A stretch of DNA of 31,084 bases. Origin: CAZQCI01 sp964592255. Lineage in GTDB: Bacteria > UBA10199 > SBBF01. The stretch's first letter is position 1. Each line of letters opens with the position of its first letter. Positions 1-7,101 of the stretch are shown here, piece by piece. The DNA lies in contig CAZQCI010000018.1 in assembly GCA_964592255.1 (NCBI GenBank), positions 1 to 31,084 of the forward strand, in the 5' to 3' direction. The notes below the pieces were generated by a model, which worked only from the letters and a program-made list of their open reading frames with translations, was not told the DNA's origin and did not search any database. Both the position numbers and the translations under genes were made by a program.

Positions 1-84
1 TGCAAAATATTTATAAGAAACGGGGTAGATGAGTAAGGTACCCAAGATGAAAAGGGCTGAGAATAAAAGGGAGGTTTCATTCAC
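1..84 (-). CDS. possible N-terminus of a membrane protein, cut by window edge
   Basis: On the minus strand a GTG at 84-82 opens 28 uninterrupted codons to the window edge. The translation is strongly hydrophobic after a short polar start (begins MNETSLLFSALFILGTLL), which looks like a first transmembrane helix. An in-frame TAA lies at 96-94, so this GTG is the only usual start. There is no clear Shine-Dalgarno sequence. If real, the gene is divergent from the aldo/keto reductase. The family cannot be named from so short a piece, and a chance ORF is possible. Confidence 0.35.
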   Translation of the reverse strand, partial: MNETSLLFSALFILGTLLIYPVSYKYFA

Positions 85-148
85 GAACGAAGCTTAGCAA
101 ATTTTTTAAGGATTGCCATGACTATCTTTAATCGTTACATTTCCATCC

Positions 149-1276
149 ATGACATCGTCTTTAGGGGCCACAGCTTTAGGAACATCCGGTTTTGTAAAAA
201 ACAAGATTAACCATTTAGCTTTGTCCGAAGATAAGTTTCGTTTTCTTCAAGATTGGCGGGTGTCTGCCATTGGCTTGGGGACTTACTTGGGGCCTTATGA
301 TGATGCCACGGATCGTTTGTATGAAGCTGCTTTGAAAGGGGCGCTTGAGCAGGGAGTTAATTTAATCGACACAGCGATTAATTATCGTTGCCAGCGCAGT
401 GAGCGTGCCGTGGGGCGTGCGTTGCAGCAACTGATAGCGTCGAGCCATATCAAGCGTGACGAAATAGTGGTGGCCACCAAGGGTGGGTTTATTCCTTTTG
501 ACTCTGCTCCTGTTGCGGACATGGCATCTTATATTCGCAGCCGTTGGATTGACAAAAAAATTATCTCGGCAGAGGACATCATCGATTCGTGCCATTGTTT
601 GCATCCCGCTTATTTGCAAGATCAAATAGATACAAGTTTAACTAACCTTAATCTTCAGACCATCGATCTTTATTACCTTCATAATCCCGAAACTCAATTA
701 CCCAAGTTGGGGGCCAATGCATTTTATGATCGTTTGTCTCAGGCTTTTGCTCTTTTGGAAAAAAACGTTTCGGACGGAAAAATCCAACTCTATGGTTTAG
801 CTACCTGGAATGCCTTCCGTGAAGCTGTTGGTGGAAAAGAAGCTATTTCTCTTGAGCGTTGCATGGCGATTGCTCAGAAAGAAGGGGGGGCTCGCCATCA
901 TTTTCGCGCAATCCAGCTTCCTTATAATATGGCGATGCTGGAAGCCTTAGGCGTGATGGGGCAAAGTTTGTCGGGAAAAAATCAATCGATTCTACCGGTG
1001 GCTTATCATTATGGAGTGTCAGTCATGATTTCGGTTCCTTTGCTTCAAAGCCAGCTGCTCCAGCTTCCTCCCTCATTAGTCCAAAATTTGCCAGGCTCTG
1101 AAACTTTGGCCCAAAAAGCGCTTCAATTTGTGACGTCTACACCAGGGGTCACCTCCACTTTGGTGGGGATGAAGCAACTACAGCATGTGTTTGAAAATAT
1201 AGGGGTTTTACGGACATCCAATTGGGATTCGGCCACTTTGCAAGGGGTGTGTGATCTTTTGGTGCGTCGATTTTAA
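149..1276 (+). CDS. aldo/keto reductase family protein
   Basis: NADPH-dependent oxidoreductase of the aldo/keto reductase TIM-barrel superfamily, probably cytoplasmic; the substrate cannot be told from sequence. The family tetrad is visible: Asp and Tyr in NLIDTAINYR (about residues 71-80), Lys in VVATKGGF (about 108) and His in LYYLHNPE (about 176). At 375 residues it is longer than the usual 320-340. The extra length lies mostly after the catalytic Lys, where a segment with a Cys-His-Cys cluster (DSCHCLHP) precedes the barrel helix before the catalytic His. The C-terminal STLVGMK segment matches the cofactor-binding end of the family. The ATG at 149 is the first start after an in-frame stop at 119-121; no good Shine-Dalgarno sequence precedes it. 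It is separated by 39 bases from the next gene. Confidence 0.85.
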   Translation: MTSSLGATALGTSGFVKNKINHLALSEDKFRFLQDWRVSAIGLGTYLGPYDDATDRLYEAALKGALEQGVNLIDTAINYRCQRSERAVGRALQQLIASSHIKRDEIVVATKGGFIPFDSAPVADMASYIRSRWIDKKIISAEDIIDSCHCLHPAYLQDQIDTSLTNLNLQTIDLYYLHNPETQLPKLGANAFYDRLSQAFALLEKNVSDGKIQLYGLATWNAFREAVGGKEAISLERCMAIAQKEGGARHHFRAIQLPYNMAMLEALGVMGQSLSGKNQSILPVAYHYGVSVMISVPLLQSQLLQLPPSLVQNLPGSETLAQKALQFVTSTPGVTSTLVGMKQLQHVFENIGVLRTSNWDSATLQGVCDLLVRRF

Positions 1277-1303
1277 AGAAGGCAACTTTTTCTCTTATTA
1301 GCC

Positions 1304-1309
1304 GATAAT
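1304..1309 (+). promoter_or_regulatory. candidate -10 element for a leaderless EF-hand gene
   Basis: GATAAT (5/6 to TATAAT) lies so that the expected +1, seven bases after its last base, falls on the A of the ATG at 1316. No Shine-Dalgarno sequence lies between. The -35 region (about 1281-1286, GGCAAC) is poor, so this is a weak promoter call. Confidence 0.3.
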
Positions 1310-1315
1310 CATTTT

Positions 1316-2269
1316 ATGTCTTCATTCAATGCTATTGCTTTATATAAACTTGACCCTAACAAAGATGGGCAGCTTACCTCTGAGGAAATTCAAGGTATTT
1401 CGGTTCCTGACAGTCAAGGAGGGATGGAAGATGTTGTCCGGAGGCTTGCTGGTAATATCAATCAAGAAGACAAGAGCAAGTTATTAACTCAAGCGAATCA
1501 GCAGGGTGGTTCCATAAAATATTTTGCTGGTTGCGACATTAATTTTGATGGGCAGCCTGATAGTGGTGTTTGTGGAAATTTTTCTGCTATTGATCCGAAC
1601 CGGCAACAACCTCTTTTGGTAGCAGGATTGTTAAGTTTAAATTCTTATAATCAAGACTTTGTAGCTGTGACTCCAAATCCTATTGGATCTATTACCAATA
1701 TTATTGGAGTAGATTTGGGTGGAACTGGTCATTTTAGCGGCCTGGTTTCTTTGAACGGTCATTCTTATGTTTCGATTGATACAAATTTTAATCGGAAGGT
1801 TAATCATGTATTCTTGCCCGATGATCTAGATCTTCTTTTGTCTTATGATCACATGGTGGCCCAAGATCCTCTTTCTAGAGATTTTACTAGCAATCTTATG
1901 CAGGTAGGAATTACTAGGGATTATCAAGGCAATTATCTTCGGAATGATTCTCCTATTAGTGAATTTGAAACGATGCTTCTAGTATCTGAAAATCGTTTTC
2001 TTCGGCAGGTTTATTGTATGGGCTCATCTTTTAATCTTGATACGGCACGAACAAATTTTGAAGCCCAAAGTCTTTATCCACTTCCTTATTACAACGATCC
2101 CCTCAGCTTTGATCCCGCTCGTCGTGAATGGGGGTTTATCTATTGGCCTGAAGGCGCTATTGATTACAGAGCTGGCATCATTAACAATGTACGTTGCCTG
2201 GATGCGCAAAGCGGGAAAATTGTTTTTGTGAACGTGGGTTTTGATGGGACTGTAACACGCAATTCTTAA
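1316..2269 (+). CDS. EF-hand-containing protein of unknown function
   Basis: A 317-residue protein that I do not recognise as a whole. The N-terminus carries a canonical 12-residue EF-hand loop, DPNKDGQLTSEE (about residues 13-24), with Asp, Asn, Asp, Gly and terminal Glu in the calcium-binding positions. A second Asp/Asn-rich loop, DINFDGQPDSG (about 74-84), resembles a dockerin or calcium loop. The remainder is mixed beta-rich sequence with scattered Cys and no membrane segment. There is no N-terminal signal peptide although calcium loops of this kind usually work outside the cytoplasm. The gene is followed directly by a hairpin with a T-rich tail. The protein at 16295-17812 also begins with a lone EF-like loop and no signal peptide, so the two may share a way of working. 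Function is unknown; calcium binding is an inference from the loop. Confidence 0.65.
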   Translation: MSSFNAIALYKLDPNKDGQLTSEEIQGISVPDSQGGMEDVVRRLAGNINQEDKSKLLTQANQQGGSIKYFAGCDINFDGQPDSGVCGNFSAIDPNRQQPLLVAGLLSLNSYNQDFVAVTPNPIGSITNIIGVDLGGTGHFSGLVSLNGHSYVSIDTNFNRKVNHVFLPDDLDLLLSYDHMVAQDPLSRDFTSNLMQVGITRDYQGNYLRNDSPISEFETMLLVSENRFLRQVYCMGSSFNLDTARTNFEAQSLYPLPYYNDPLSFDPARREWGFIYWPEGAIDYRAGIINNVRCLDAQSGKIVFVNVGFDGTVTRNS

Positions 2270-2271
2270 AT

Positions 2272-2312
2272 CCCCCAGAGGGGGTTTTATTTCCCCCCAC
2301 TTACGCGGGGGG
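2272..2312. terminator. double G/C hairpin, likely bidirectional terminator
   Basis: Two hairpins sit between convergent genes. The first is CCCCC-AGA-GGGGG (2272-2284) followed by TTTTATTT, a plausible Rho-independent terminator for the plus-strand gene. The second is CCCCCC (2293-2298) with GGGGGG (2307-2312), able to serve the minus-strand gene. The G/C blocks resemble the intergenic hairpins near 19072-19163 and 24744-24769. Confidence 0.6.
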
Positions 2313-2327
2313 CGGAGTTCTTCATTT

Positions 2328-3032
2328 TTATCCCTCAATAAACAAAATCCGGTGACAACGTGGGCAGTTGACGATGTGCTGGAATTTTTGGAGCTCGATG
2401 AACAGTTGTGGAGGAATGTTCATATTGCATTCCGTGCAGACCCCGTTATGAGAGGCTGCGGAAATGGCTGGGCTGATACGGGCTTTGATTTGTTTGTATT
2501 TCTTAAGCATTACTTCCCCGATATCTTTTTCTTTTTCCAGACGCAGAAGATGTTTTTCTTCAATCTTTTGAGACAAACTGGAGACTTGTTCTTTTTTTCC
2601 TGATAATTCTTGGGATAAGCTGGCTTGTTGTTCGGTTAAAGTTTCTTCCATTTCTTTAAGCAGTTTCACGCCATCTTCGTGGTTTTGTTTGAGCATGCCT
2701 AAAGCGCTTTCAAGTTCTGCCAAATCTTTTTTGGATTTAGCCACTTCTTTTAAAGCGGCTTGGTATTCTTTGATGGTTTTGATGTCTTTGACCTTCACTT
2801 CGCGTTCTGTGATAAAATCCCGTTGTTCTGTAAAGGTGGATTCTTTTTGGCTAATTTCGGTTTCTAGCGCTTTTAATTCTTGTTTTTTGTTTTCAACACC
2901 GGATTGAAGGTTTTTCAGTTTGTTTTCCAAGTCTTCGATAATTAAGGGAAGATCGTTGCGGTCTTCCAGGAAAGCGTCGATTTCGTTGTCAATTTGAGCA
3001 AGTTGGAAAAGTTTAGCCAGTTCGTTTTTCAT
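2328..3032 (-). CDS. COG1579-type coiled-coil protein with C4 zinc ribbon
   Basis: A 234-residue protein of the COG1579 family (C4-type zinc ribbon, zf-RING_7). Most of residues 1-185 is a long, highly charged heptad-rich coiled coil. The C-terminus holds two CxxC pairs, C199/C202 and C223/C226 (CTEC ... CPRC), that would bind one zinc. Members are often annotated as putative nucleic-acid-binding proteins but their role is not settled. The gene lies just downstream of the Nif3-family gene on the same strand with a 130-base gap; this pairing is common in bacteria. The ATG start gives the usual MKNELAKLFQLAQID opening of the family. Confidence 0.85.
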   Translation of the reverse strand: MKNELAKLFQLAQIDNEIDAFLEDRNDLPLIIEDLENKLKNLQSGVENKKQELKALETEISQKESTFTEQRDFITEREVKVKDIKTIKEYQAALKEVAKSKKDLAELESALGMLKQNHEDGVKLLKEMEETLTEQQASLSQELSGKKEQVSSLSQKIEEKHLLRLEKEKDIGEVMLKKYKQIKARISPAISAASHNGVCTECNMNIPPQLFIELQKFQHIVNCPRCHRILFIEG

Positions 3033-3162
3033 AGAGAAAACGTTTCTAACAAATAAAAGAAAGTTTTGTAAACAATTTTATCCTTCAAAAAAATTGGTTT
3101 TTGGGGTCGAAAACTAAATTGTTTTTATCAGGATGAAATTCGTGAGCCTTCTCCCGAGTTTT

Positions 3163-4266
3163 TTATACTTCTTTGAGAGCGTCTTTAAGGCGGGAATATT
3201 CGGCCAGATGTAGTTGGGAGCCGAATAGATTTTTAAACAGAGTTTTCAAGAGGGAGACCGAGCTAATTTCGGAATAAAAATGCCCTACATCGACCAAGCA
3301 AACGTCGTTTCTTAAGGCTTCAACAGCGGCATGATATTTAACATCGCCTGTGATGAACAGGTCCACACCGGCTTTAATGGCTTGGGTGAGTAGGGAAGCC
3401 CCACTGCCGGTGCATAGACCGATGGTTTTAATTTTTTGGTTCATTTTTCCAGCTAATCTAAATTTTTTGACGCCGAATATTTTTTTAATTTTTTGTGTCG
3501 CTTGTTGCATGGAGATGGGCTGAGGTAATTTTCCATAAAGACCGGAGCCATGAGGGGATTCAATCTCCAAAGGGATTATGTCATAAGCAACTTCTTCGTA
3601 AGGGTGGGTTTTGAGCATCGCGCTCAAAACATTTTTGATTTTTTCTTTTGGAACAATGATTTCCACACGGTTTTCATCAGCTTGTTCCAAAATTTCTCTT
3701 TTACCTAAAAAGGGATGTGTGGACGCATCTCCTTTAAAAGTTCCGATACCTTTTGTGCGGAAGGAGCAGGAGGAATAATGGCCGATATGTCCGGCCCCTG
3801 CTGCAAACACAGATTCCAGTACAAGAGTGGTATGACTTTCTGGAACAAAAACAATCAGCTTCAGATAAGGTTTTTCTTTGTTGGGCACTAAAGGTTTTAG
3901 GTCCGACAAATTGAGTCGTTTGGCATAATGCCGATTCAGACTATGCTTAGAGGCATCATGATTGGTATGTGCGGTATAGATGGCAATACCATGTTTGATG
4001 GCGAGCCGGATGATTTCGCCTTCATAAGAATCGAGATCGATGTTTTTGTAATCTTTGAGTTGCAGTGGGTGATGGGTGACGATTAAATGAATCTTATTTT
4101 TTGCTGCAAAACGCAAGACTTCATGGCAAGCATCATAGGCGAATAAAACATTTTTTATTTTTTGGGAACGTGATCCGACTTGGAGCCCCGACTTATCCCA
4201 AGAATCTTGAAGAGAAAGAGGAATTTCTTTTTCAAAAGTTTTAATGATGTCGGCAAGAAGTAGCAT
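3163..4266 (-). CDS. Nif3-like dinuclear metal centre protein (YqfO type)
   Basis: A 367-residue member of the Nif3/DUF34 family, long form with a YqfO-type insertion. The fold carries a di-metal site. Visible ligands are H65-H66 in VTHHPL, D104 in AHTNHD, and His and Glu in VGHFYSE near the C-terminus. The central part (about 127-235, including THPYEEVAYDI) is the PII/CutA-like insert domain of the long subfamily; the short form lacks it. These proteins are often labelled GTP cyclohydrolase I type 2, but the physiological reaction is debated, so only the family call is firm. The gene is divergent from the tRNA and upstream of the COG1579 gene, its usual partner. Confidence 0.9.
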   Translation of the reverse strand: MLLLADIIKTFEKEIPLSLQDSWDKSGLQVGSRSQKIKNVLFAYDACHEVLRFAAKNKIHLIVTHHPLQLKDYKNIDLDSYEGEIIRLAIKHGIAIYTAHTNHDASKHSLNRHYAKRLNLSDLKPLVPNKEKPYLKLIVFVPESHTTLVLESVFAAGAGHIGHYSSCSFRTKGIGTFKGDASTHPFLGKREILEQADENRVEIIVPKEKIKNVLSAMLKTHPYEEVAYDIIPLEIESPHGSGLYGKLPQPISMQQATQKIKKIFGVKKFRLAGKMNQKIKTIGLCTGSGASLLTQAIKAGVDLFITGDVKYHAAVEALRNDVCLVDVGHFYSEISSVSLLKTLFKNLFGSQLHLAEYSRLKDALKEV

Positions 4267-4327
4267 GTGTTTGCCAGATTCTGATAAACGGCATGACTTG
4301 TCTACTTTTTTCCTTCTCGAAAATTTC

Positions 4328-4356
4328 TTGAAGTTATCAGCAAACGATGCGATTTA
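4328..4356 (+). promoter_or_regulatory. weak candidate promoter for the tRNA gene
   Basis: TTGAAG at 4328-4333 and GATTTA at 4351-4356 are separated by 17 bases, which would put +1 about six bases before the mature tRNA end. The -35 is 4/6 and the -10 only 3/6, so this rests mainly on spacing and position. Confidence 0.3.
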
Positions 4357-4368
4357 GTTTTGTTAGCA

Positions 4369-4442
<74 letters not shown>

Positions 4443-4479
4443 CAAAAATATAGGTTTGGTGACGAGAATAGAGATTGTC

Positions 4480-4537
4480 GTAAAACACTCTATTGAAATT
4501 AAAAGAGTGTTTACCCCCGGGTTTGGCTTTGCCAAAC
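4480..4537. terminator. two inverted repeats between tRNA and vapC
   Basis: AACACTCT (4484-4491) pairs with AGAGTGTT (4504-4511). Read on the minus strand the stem ends in TTTTAC, so it could stop vapBC transcripts; read on the plus strand it could stop the tRNA transcript. A second perfect hairpin, GTTTGGC-TTT-GCCAAAC, occupies 4521-4537 and has no U-run. The rest of 4443-4565 holds nothing recognisable. Confidence 0.4.
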
Positions 4538-4565
4538 TCTTGAATGTAAGGGGTGAGAGTCGGTG

Positions 4566-4958
4566 TCACTTTGTTAGTAAGTAATACTGTAAAGAAATAA
4601 CGTTGCCGATATTTTGGAAATCTTTATCCATGGTGATCAACACTTTGTGATTTTCAAAAACAGCCTGAGCGATATAAAGATCGGTTAAAGGGGGCCAGAA
4701 CCCTTTTCGGGCTGTTTGGAATGCGAGTTCGGCTACTTTTTCCCAGGATGTTGTTAATTGATTAAAATAAGAAAAGTTTTCTTTTACTTTTTTAAAATCC
4801 TTCACTGTTTTTATACCCCTTAAAATTTCAGCGACGATAAGATCGACGACACAGACTTCATTTTTTTCGATGAAGGGAGAGATGAAAGAGATAATTTTGG
4901 GGTTATTTCTTTCCATCTCTATCCAAACGGAAGAGTCAATGACGTATTTATCTTTCAC
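4566..4958 (-). CDS. PIN-domain RNase toxin, VapC-like
   Basis: A 130-residue PIN-domain protein, a Mg-dependent RNase fold used by VapC toxins. The acidic site is complete: D8 (VIDSSVW), E44 (VAEILRG), D93 (LTDLYIA) and D111 (with D113 nearby, in TMDKDF). The gene starts with GTG and overlaps the 3' end of the small upstream ORF by 11 bases, the usual antitoxin-first layout. It probably cleaves RNA (tRNA or mRNA) when the antitoxin is degraded. A tRNA gene lies 123 bases beyond its end, but I see no direct evidence that it is the target. Confidence 0.85.
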   Translation of the reverse strand: MKDKYVIDSSVWIEMERNNPKIISFISPFIEKNEVCVVDLIVAEILRGIKTVKDFKKVKENFSYFNQLTTSWEKVAELAFQTARKGFWPPLTDLYIAQAVFENHKVLITMDKDFQNIGNVISLQYYLLTK

Positions 4959-5154
4959 GTTGTCGTAGTTTTAAAGGGTCGAAGTTTTTTTTGAACTGGA
5001 CGGATTGTAGGGTTGAGATGATACGGCGTTGTTTGGCCTCCTTTATATAGTACACCAGGGCCGTATAAACCGCCTTTTGGCCTGTTTTTTCGCCTGTGTA
5101 TTTCTTCAGTTTTGCCAAATCTTTAGAATTAATTTTGATGTTTGCATCTGCCAC
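4948..5154 (-). CDS. putative VapB-type antitoxin
   Basis: A small basic protein of 68 residues (69 if the TTG at 5157 is used). The N-terminal pattern, a short strand (ANIKIN) followed by two helices (DLAKLKKYTG, KAVYTALVYYIKEAK), fits a ribbon-helix-helix DNA-binding domain as in VapB-like antitoxins. The C-terminal FKKNFDPLKLRQRER is a typical toxin-binding tail. It lies immediately upstream of, and overlaps, the PIN toxin. The GTG at 5154 is chosen because a consensus promoter puts +1 at this base and no Shine-Dalgarno sequence exists. The antitoxin role is inferred from position, size and fold; autoregulation of the promoter would be expected. Confidence 0.7.
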   Translation of the reverse strand: MADANIKINSKDLAKLKKYTGEKTGQKAVYTALVYYIKEAKQRRIISTLQSVQFKKNFDPLKLRQRER

Positions 5155-5160
5155 CAAATT

Positions 5161-5189
5161 ATTGTCGCAATGAGGGTGTAATTTGTCAA
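5161..5189 (-). promoter_or_regulatory. vapBC promoter, leaderless arrangement
   Basis: On the minus strand TTGACA (5189-5184) is followed after exactly 17 bases by GACAAT (5166-5161). The predicted +1 is at about 5154, the first base of the GTG codon of the antitoxin. The -35 is perfect and the -10 matches 4/6. Confidence 0.6.
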
Positions 5190-5213
5190 ATAATTTTTAC
5201 ACTTAGGGGTATT

Positions 5214-7031
5214 CTACCAATCCACAAAAGTCTTCAGTTTTTTAGCCCGGCTGGGGTGACGGAGTTTACGAAGCGCTTTGGCTTCAATTTGACGAATACG
5301 TTCCCGGGTGACGGAGAAGTCACGGCCTACTTCTTCGAGTGTGTGATCCGATTTTTCGCCGATACCGAAACGCATGCGGAGTACTTTTTCTTCACGCGGG
5401 GTAAGGGTGGATAGAACTTGTTTAGTTTGATCGGACAAGTTGAAGCTGAGGGCGGCTTCGTTGGGCGATAAAATGGATTTATCTTCGATAAAGTCCCCTA
5501 AATGTGAATCTTCTTCTTCCCCGATTGGGGTTTCCAGTGAAATGGGTTCTTTGGCGATTTTTAACACCTTGCGGACTTTTTCCAGAGGAAGCTCCATTTT
5601 TTCGGCAATTTCTTCCGGTGTGGGTTCGCGTCCTTTTTCTTGAACCAAATAGCGCGAGGTACGAATGAGCTTGTTGATGGTTTCGATCATGTGCACCGGA
5701 ATACGGATGGTGCGGGCTTGGTCTGCAATGGCACGGGTAATGGCCTGACGGATCCACCAAGTAGCATAAGTGGAGAATTTATAGCCGCGCTTGTATTCAA
5801 ACTTATCAACGGCTTTCATCAAGCCGATGTTACCTTCTTGAATGAGATCTAAAAATTGAAGTCCGCGGTTGGTGTATTTTTTGGCAATGCTGACTACAAG
5901 GCGAAGATTGGCTTCCACCAAATCCCCTTTGGCTCGGTCAGCTTCTTGTTCCCCGTATTTGAGCTCGCGGTAAGTGCGTTTTAAATCGTTAATATTGGCT
6001 TCGTAAGTTTTTTCGATTTTTTTAATCCGTTTGACGGACTCTAAAATATGATCACACAGTTCAAAAACTTCGGGTTTGGATAGTTTTGAAGTTTGAACAA
6101 GTTTTCGTTGGAGGTAGACGCTGGTTTTAACCTTACGGGCCGATTCCATCACTTCATCCGGGGCTAATCCCAAGCGTTCGCGTGTTTTGGCGATGGAGCG
6201 TTCTTCACCTTCAATTTGTTCGATGATTTCTTTAAGGCGATTGACGATACGGTTGATGGTGTCGCGATTGAAATTGATGTCGCGCAGGCAAGCCACCATT
6301 TTCATCTGAACATCGTTTCGTTTTTCTTCGGCGGCTTTACGTACAGCTTCGCTGCTGCGGGCGCGTACTTTAGTATTATGTTTGTTGTATTCTTTGGTGA
6401 AGAGTTTGACTTTGCCGATAAGTTTGAGTACGCGGTTGCGGTGTTCGTTTTCGATTTTACTTAAATCTTCTTCGGCTTTGCTTTCCATTTCATCCAGTTC
6501 TTTGATGATTTCAAAAACCCGGATGGTTTGTTTGTTAAGCTTTTCACCTAAATCTAAAATTTCTTGGCGGCCAATGGCGGAACCTAGAATAATTTGTAAT
6601 ACTTGGTCTTCCCACTTTTCAATTCTTTTGGCGATAATGACTTCCCCTTCGCGTGTTAGGAGGGGAACTTGGCCCATTTTGCGCAAATAAAGTCGAACAG
6701 GGTCATTGGCTTTGGCTTGGGTATCGGCATCAAAATCGGTGGTAGCCGGTGTTTCGTCATCATCATCGTCATCATCATCGTCTTTTTTATCTTTTGATTT
6801 ACCAGCACCCGCTTTTTTAGCTGATCCTTTTACATCGTCGGCAGAGTCAACTACATCGATATCTAACTCGTCGAACATGGCTAGCAGATCATCAATTTGA
6901 TTGGCGGAAGTCATTTCCGCGGGGAGTGTATTGTTGATTTCTTCGTAGGTGAGAAAGCCTTTTTCTTTTCCGGTGTCGATGAGCTGTTGCAGTTCTTTAT
7001 TTTCGACGGTTTTTTTTGCGGGTTCGGTCAT
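5214..7031 (-). CDS. rpoD: RNA polymerase primary sigma factor RpoD (sigma-70)
   Basis: The housekeeping sigma factor, 605 residues, close to the normal length. In order: region 1.1 at the N-terminus (about 1-60); an acidic linker with a run of nine Asp (about 84-92) encoded by a GAT/GAC microsatellite; region 1.2 from DPVRLYLRKMG (about 110); the long non-conserved region (about 140-360); region 2 with LDLIQEGNIGLMKAVDKFEY and YATWWIRQAI (-10 recognition); region 3 with KGREPTPEEIAEKM; and region 4 with LTPREEKVLRMRFG and TRERIRQIEAKALRKLRHP (-35 recognition). A good Shine-Dalgarno sequence (AAAGGA) precedes the ATG. It is the last gene of the rpsU-yqeY-dnaG-rpoD cluster, 70 bases after dnaG. 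No terminator hairpin is visible before the vapBC promoter region. Confidence 0.97.
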   Translation of the reverse strand: MTEPAKKTVENKELQQLIDTGKEKGFLTYEEINNTLPAEMTSANQIDDLLAMFDELDIDVVDSADDVKGSAKKAGAGKSKDKKDDDDDDDDDETPATTDFDADTQAKANDPVRLYLRKMGQVPLLTREGEVIIAKRIEKWEDQVLQIILGSAIGRQEILDLGEKLNKQTIRVFEIIKELDEMESKAEEDLSKIENEHRNRVLKLIGKVKLFTKEYNKHNTKVRARSSEAVRKAAEEKRNDVQMKMVACLRDINFNRDTINRIVNRLKEIIEQIEGEERSIAKTRERLGLAPDEVMESARKVKTSVYLQRKLVQTSKLSKPEVFELCDHILESVKRIKKIEKTYEANINDLKRTYRELKYGEQEADRAKGDLVEANLRLVVSIAKKYTNRGLQFLDLIQEGNIGLMKAVDKFEYKRGYKFSTYATWWIRQAITRAIADQARTIRIPVHMIETINKLIRTSRYLVQEKGREPTPEEIAEKMELPLEKVRKVLKIAKEPISLETPIGEEEDSHLGDFIEDKSILSPNEAALSFNLSDQTKQVLSTLTPREEKVLRMRFGIGEKSDHTLEEVGRDFSVTRERIRQIEAKALRKLRHPSRAKKLKTFVDW

Positions 7032-7101
7032 AAAATCAATTCCTTTTTAAAACAGGGCGCGATGATAGCAATAATTTTTAAGAACAGTCCACCATATTTC
7101 T

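Noticed and set aside
6762..6786. Trinucleotide CATCAT/CGT repeat, possible phase-variable tract
   Set aside because: It encodes the acidic Asp run of the RpoD linker in frame; changes in copy number would only alter linker length, so no phase switch is implied.
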